Assembly (NCBI GenBank): GCA_045633565.1 | Contig: JAZQYO010000016.1 | Span: 1 to 44,264, forward strand | From: RGIG7450 sp045633565 | Lineage (GTDB): Bacteria; Bacillota; Clostridia; RUG12999 | Length of the DNA stretch: 44,264 bases | Direction: 5' to 3' | Shown: positions 41,650 through 44,264 of the stretch, one piece after another | How positions within the stretch are numbered: the stretch's first letter is position 1 | Layout of the letters: each line of letters starts with the position of its first letter | Program-made: the position numbers and the translations under genes | Notes under the pieces: generated by a model | What the model saw: only the letters and a program-made list of their open reading frames with translations | The model's database searches: none | What the model was told of the DNA's origin: nothing

Positions 41650-41678
41650 TTGAAATAATAGGCAAGTTGTGTTAAAAT
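41650..41678 (+). promoter_or_regulatory. Sigma-A promoter of the Gfo/Idh gene
   Basis: TTGAAA (41650-41655), a 17-bp spacer and TAAAAT (41673-41678). Confidence 0.7.
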
Positions 41679-41710
41679 CAAACCATATCACAAAAAGGAG
41701 AGTTTTTACT

Positions 41711-42673
41711 ATGTTTAAAATTGGATTACTTGGCGTTGGTGCAGTTGGAGGCATGCATAAAGAAGCGATGGATTTACATCCTGAATGCGAGCTGACAGCA
41801 GTTTGCAACCGTACGCTTTCAAAAGCGGAAAAAATGGCAGAGGGCACATCCATCCGTTGCTATTCCGATTATAAAGAAATGATGGAAAAAGAAGAACTTG
41901 ATGCTGTAATTGTTAATCTCCCACACGATTTGCACCATGACGTTACAAATTATATTTTAAACTGTGGTGTATCGGTTCTGGTTGAAAAACCGATGGCTAT
42001 GAATGTAAAAGAGTGCGAATCCATGATTGAAACAGCTAAAAAGAACGGCGTTGTTTTAGCAGTTGGTCATCCCCAGAGATATTATGCCGGTCTCAGATGC
42101 CTCAAGAGACTTATTGAGGAGAAACGTCTTGGCAAACTTTGTGCTGTGAATTTGAATCGAAACTATGATTATTTCACCAATCGTGCATCTTGGTTTTTAG
42201 ATAAAAAACAGTCTGGCGGCGGAATTTTAATGAACTATGGCGCTCATTCAATGGACGTTCTGCTTTACACAACCGGTCTTTCGGTTAAACGTGTTGCGGC
42301 TGTTGGAAACAACTTCTTTACAGACCACAATGTTGAAGCAACAGCACAGGTTTTACTTGAATTAACAGAAGGAGTAAGTGCTGTAATTACACATTGCGGA
42401 TGCAAAGTTCATTTTGAAAATGACTTTACATATTACTTTACAAACGGTACTGCTCAAATTCGTAAAGGTATTGAACTTTGGGTTTCTGAGGCCGGCGCTC
42501 CGTTTGAGCAGGTTGATACAAGTGGCGAGCCTGTACATGACAACTTTATGATTGACCAGATGAATGAGTTTATCAAAATGCTCAAAGGTGAACCCAACGA
42601 AATGGTTACGGCAGAATATGGCCGTGATGTAATTGCCGCACTTGAAGAAGCATTTAATCAGATAGAAAAATAA
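41711..42673 (+). CDS. Gfo/Idh/MocA-family oxidoreductase (canonical EKP type)
   Basis: The 320-aa NAD(P)-dependent dehydrogenase has a Rossmann motif GLLGVGAVGGMH (5-16), the catalytic lysine motif EKPMAMN (92-98) and a C-terminal alpha/beta domain (SGGGILMNYGAHSMDVLLY). Unlike the two GH109-like paralogues at 26449-28863 it keeps the EKP lysine and is clearly a different subfamily, so it probably oxidises a sugar or cyclitol. ATG 41711 follows AAGGAG; the frame is open from 41669, but that part overlaps the promoter. Confidence 0.92.
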   Translation: MFKIGLLGVGAVGGMHKEAMDLHPECELTAVCNRTLSKAEKMAEGTSIRCYSDYKEMMEKEELDAVIVNLPHDLHHDVTNYILNCGVSVLVEKPMAMNVKECESMIETAKKNGVVLAVGHPQRYYAGLRCLKRLIEEKRLGKLCAVNLNRNYDYFTNRASWFLDKKQSGGGILMNYGAHSMDVLLYTTGLSVKRVAAVGNNFFTDHNVEATAQVLLELTEGVSAVITHCGCKVHFENDFTYYFTNGTAQIRKGIELWVSEAGAPFEQVDTSGEPVHDNFMIDQMNEFIKMLKGEPNEMVTAEYGRDVIAALEEAFNQIEK

Positions 42674-42683
42674 ACTAAATCAG

Positions 42684-42705
42684 CGCCTGTCCTTTTGGTC
42701 AGGCG
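42684..42705 (+). terminator. Probable weak terminator
   Basis: CGCCTG (42684-42689) pairs with CAGGCG (42700-42705), with inner CC/GG across a T-T mismatch. Only a broken T stretch (ATTTGTTTT) follows. Confidence 0.5.
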
Positions 42706-42730
42706 ATGATTTGTTTTACGGGTGATTTTT

Positions 42731-43036
42731 ATGAATACTTTTGAAAAAATTTACGAGGTTGTAAAGAGCATCCCTAAAGGCAAGGTTGCAACATACGGTC
42801 AGGTTGCGCTTTTAGCAGGTAATCCACGATGGGCGAGAGTTGTTGGATATGCACTCCATATTAACCCGGAGCCTGGGATAATCCCGTGTCACAGGGTGGT
42901 AAACCGTGAAGGCAGAGTTGCACCGGCGTTTGCTTTTGGTGGAGATGAGATTCAGAGAAAACTTCTTGAAGCAGAAGGTGTTGTTTTTGAAAAAGACGGC
43001 AGGATTGATTTGAAAAAGTTCGGAATTATTGAATGA
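42731..43036 (+). CDS. MGMT-like DNA repair protein (methyltransferase domain only)
   Basis: The 101-aa protein corresponds to the DNA-binding/active-site domain of O6-alkylguanine-DNA alkyltransferases: IPKGKVATYGQVA, then IPCHRVVNREG with Cys53. Short alkyltransferase-like proteins usually carry Trp in place of this Cys; here Cys is kept, so it may accept alkyl groups although the N-terminal domain is absent. ATG is chosen because GGGTG stands six bases upstream; the GTG at 42722 lies in that ribosome site. Confidence 0.9.
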   Translation: MNTFEKIYEVVKSIPKGKVATYGQVALLAGNPRWARVVGYALHINPEPGIIPCHRVVNREGRVAPAFAFGGDEIQRKLLEAEGVVFEKDGRIDLKKFGIIE

Positions 43037-43085
43037 TTGCAGTATAATCAGGTTAGAAAAGATAAATGAAAATTGGAGAACTGAT

Positions 43086-43445
43086 ATGTTAAACAAACTG
43101 TTTAAAAGCATACTGGAGCAGGACACAGCACCTATTGTTGTCTGCGACTTAAGTCATATTATTGTATACATGAACCCATCGGCAAAAGAGTGTTATCATA
43201 AGGATTTGACAGGCAGCAACTTAAAAGATTGCCACAATACAAAATCAAACGAAATGATAGATAAGGTACTTGCGTGGTTTAAGGAAAGCAAGGGCAATAA
43301 CATCATTTACACCTATCATAACGAAAAAGAAAACAAAGATGTGTATATGGTCGCCCTCCGTGATGACGACGGCACGCTAATCGGCTATTACGAAAAGCAC
43401 GAGTACAGGAATAGAGAAACTAAGCCTTTGTATGAATTTATGTGA
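43086..43445 (+). CDS. Small PAS-domain protein
   Basis: The 119-aa protein is essentially one PAS fold: TAPIVVCDLSHIIVYMNPSA, DLTGSNLKDCHNTKSNEMID, IIYTYHNEKENKDVYMVALR, DDDGTLIGYYEKHEY. It has no output domain, so it would act by binding a partner. CYHKD and DCHN could bind a metal or heme, but that is not shown. ATG is preceded by GGAG at eight bases. It starts a group of three closely spaced genes with the lipoprotein and the membrane zinc-ribbon protein. Confidence 0.8.
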   Translation: MLNKLFKSILEQDTAPIVVCDLSHIIVYMNPSAKECYHKDLTGSNLKDCHNTKSNEMIDKVLAWFKESKGNNIIYTYHNEKENKDVYMVALRDDDGTLIGYYEKHEYRNRETKPLYEFM

Positions 43446-43454
43446 GGTAACATT

Positions 43455-43901
43455 ATGAAAAAGTTATTGTGTATTATATCAGCTGTTCTCTGCATCTTCC
43501 TTACCGCTTGCGGGAAAGATAGCAGTATAGGGATTATAGGCGGAGCGGATGGACCGACAGCCATAATTGTTGCTGAAAAAGGAGAAAAAGTGATGTATCA
43601 GCAAATAACACAGGAAGAAGCAAAACGGGTAATGGACTCAGGTGAGGAGCATATCATTTTAGATGTAAGAGAGCAGGATGAATTTGACGAGGGGCACATC
43701 CCGGGAGCAATACTGATTCCATATACAGAAGTTGAAAATAAGGCTGAAGGGATGCTTCCTGATAAGCAAAAGCTTATCCTTGTATATTGTCGCAGTGGCA
43801 GACGAAGCAAAATCGCAGCAGAAAGTCTTGCCGAACTCGGCTATAAAAATGTAAAAGAATTTGGCGGTATTATCGACTGGACGTATGAGGTGGAAAAATG
43901 A
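43455..43901 (+). CDS. Rhodanese-domain lipoprotein with GGADGPTAI motif
   Basis: The 148-aa lipoprotein has a type II signal peptide with lipobox LTAC (Cys19). A rhodanese domain follows at about 48-145 with EEHIILDVREQDEFDEGHIP and the persulfide-forming Cys112 in YCRSGRRS, so it is probably an active extracytoplasmic sulfurtransferase. Between anchor and domain lies SIGIIGGADGPTAIIVAE (24-41), which resembles a motif of sodium-pumping decarboxylase beta subunits. It is out of place here and unexplained. GAGGTAAC precedes ATG. It overlaps the next gene by four bases. Confidence 0.9.
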   Translation: MKKLLCIISAVLCIFLTACGKDSSIGIIGGADGPTAIIVAEKGEKVMYQQITQEEAKRVMDSGEEHIILDVREQDEFDEGHIPGAILIPYTEVENKAEGMLPDKQKLILVYCRSGRRSKIAAESLAELGYKNVKEFGGIIDWTYEVEK

Positions 43902-44236
43902 ATAATAAAGTAAAAATGATTTTATCTGTTGTCGGTGTTGTTATTAGCATCACATTGCTTGTTATTAGTACAATTTTAGCAGAAAATGTAGTTATAAGTA
44001 CCGTGTCTGCGACTGTGCTTACAATCATTTCGGTTATCCTGGTTTTTGTTGCAATTTTCTTTGCGGCAAAGGTTGATTACGAAACAGGTGTTTATGAGTG
44101 CAAAAAATGCCGACACACCTTTAAGCCTACCTTTAAGGCATATATTTGGGGTGCACATACTTTGACGACAAGACACTTAAAATGCCCTAAATGTGAACAA
44201 AAATCCTGGTGCAAAAGAAAAACTACAAATGCGTGA
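43898..44236 (+). CDS. Small membrane protein with C-terminal zinc ribbon
   Basis: The 112-aa protein has two membrane helices (about 8-28 and 35-57, with a short NVVISTVS loop). A cytoplasmic zinc ribbon with CKKC (68-71) and CPKC (96-99) follows, and a basic tail. It is coupled to the rhodanese lipoprotein by an ATGA overlap. Function unknown. Its stop codon is inside the terminator stem. Confidence 0.8.
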   Translation: MNNKVKMILSVVGVVISITLLVISTILAENVVISTVSATVLTIISVILVFVAIFFAAKVDYETGVYECKKCRHTFKPTFKAYIWGAHTLTTRHLKCPKCEQKSWCKRKTTNA

Positions 44237-44255
44237 CTTCGGTCACGCATTTTTT
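44230..44255 (+). terminator. Rho-independent terminator
   Basis: TGCGTGAC (44230-44237) and GTCACGCA (44242-44249) form an 8-bp stem with a TTCG tetraloop and six T. A TTGACA at 44257-44262 may be the -35 of the next gene outside the window. Confidence 0.93.
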
Positions 44256-44264
44256 GTTGACATT

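Noticed and set aside
42731..43036. Truncated MGMT pseudogene
   Set aside because: Short single-domain members are common and the ribosome site, start and active-site cysteine are intact.
43455..43901. Oxaloacetate decarboxylase beta subunit fragment
   Set aside because: The protein is a complete rhodanese lipoprotein; only a short motif is shared.

Overview
The window looks like a chromosomal segment of an endospore-forming, AT-rich Firmicute of class Clostridia. The evidence is the sporulation genes (cotJA, cotJB and a broken cotJC, a GerA/SpoVAF-type germination protein, a YlmC/YmxH PRC-barrel protein), a CIRCE-controlled groESL operon, consensus sigma-A promoters, strong AAGGAGG ribosome sites, and the Clostridia-typical pairing of hisS with aspS. 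Genus or family cannot be assigned by reading alone. No tRNA, rRNA or CRISPR array was seen.

Left edge (1 to about 2700): the right end of a mobile element that continues beyond the window. It holds a terminator, two sets of degenerate AT-rich repeats that include hairpins, a strongly folded candidate RNA at 764-903 closed by a perfect 11-bp stem, a 55-residue ORF, and a large serine recombinase. The recombinase ends about 16 bp from a dyad that lies inside cotJC. The cotJC reading frame (minus strand) starts normally at 2791, runs for about 31 recognisable codons and then becomes element sequence. The element has therefore integrated into a spore-coat gene, as skin-type intervening elements do in sigK. 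The rest of cotJC should lie to the left, outside the window.

2700-9340, mostly minus strand: the cotJ operon, a possible 32-residue mini-gene, tyrS, a divergent MATE exporter, a secreted stalk/CAP protein, an NlpC/P60 hydrolase, and a cysteine-rich protein with a good sigma-K-like promoter. 9384-13291: a zinc-ribbon membrane protein and the GTPase TypA, each with its own promoter. 13294-24000: one apparent nine-gene operon of phosphoglucomutase, hisS, aspS, a Gld-like ABC export system (ATPase, permease, GldG-like and DUF4340-like proteins), LemA and a TPM-domain protein. 24056-25453 is the germination protein.

25483-29742 is a carbohydrate-type cluster: an AraC regulator divergent from two tandem, about 85 % identical GH109-like Gfo/Idh paralogues and a creatininase-family hydrolase, with palindromic candidate operators in the divergent promoter. 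29846-36938 is a run of plus-strand metabolic genes (acyltransferase-like, TRIC-like channel, aldose epimerase, M20 dipeptidase, PHP phosphoesterase, MBL hydrolase, HemZ-like radical SAM). A convergent ylmC-like gene follows, then groES-groEL with CIRCE and a terminator-like leader hairpin, a small tautomerase, a secreted beta-helix/stalk protein, a canonical Gfo/Idh dehydrogenase, an MGMT-domain protein, a PAS protein, a rhodanese lipoprotein and a small membrane zinc-ribbon protein.
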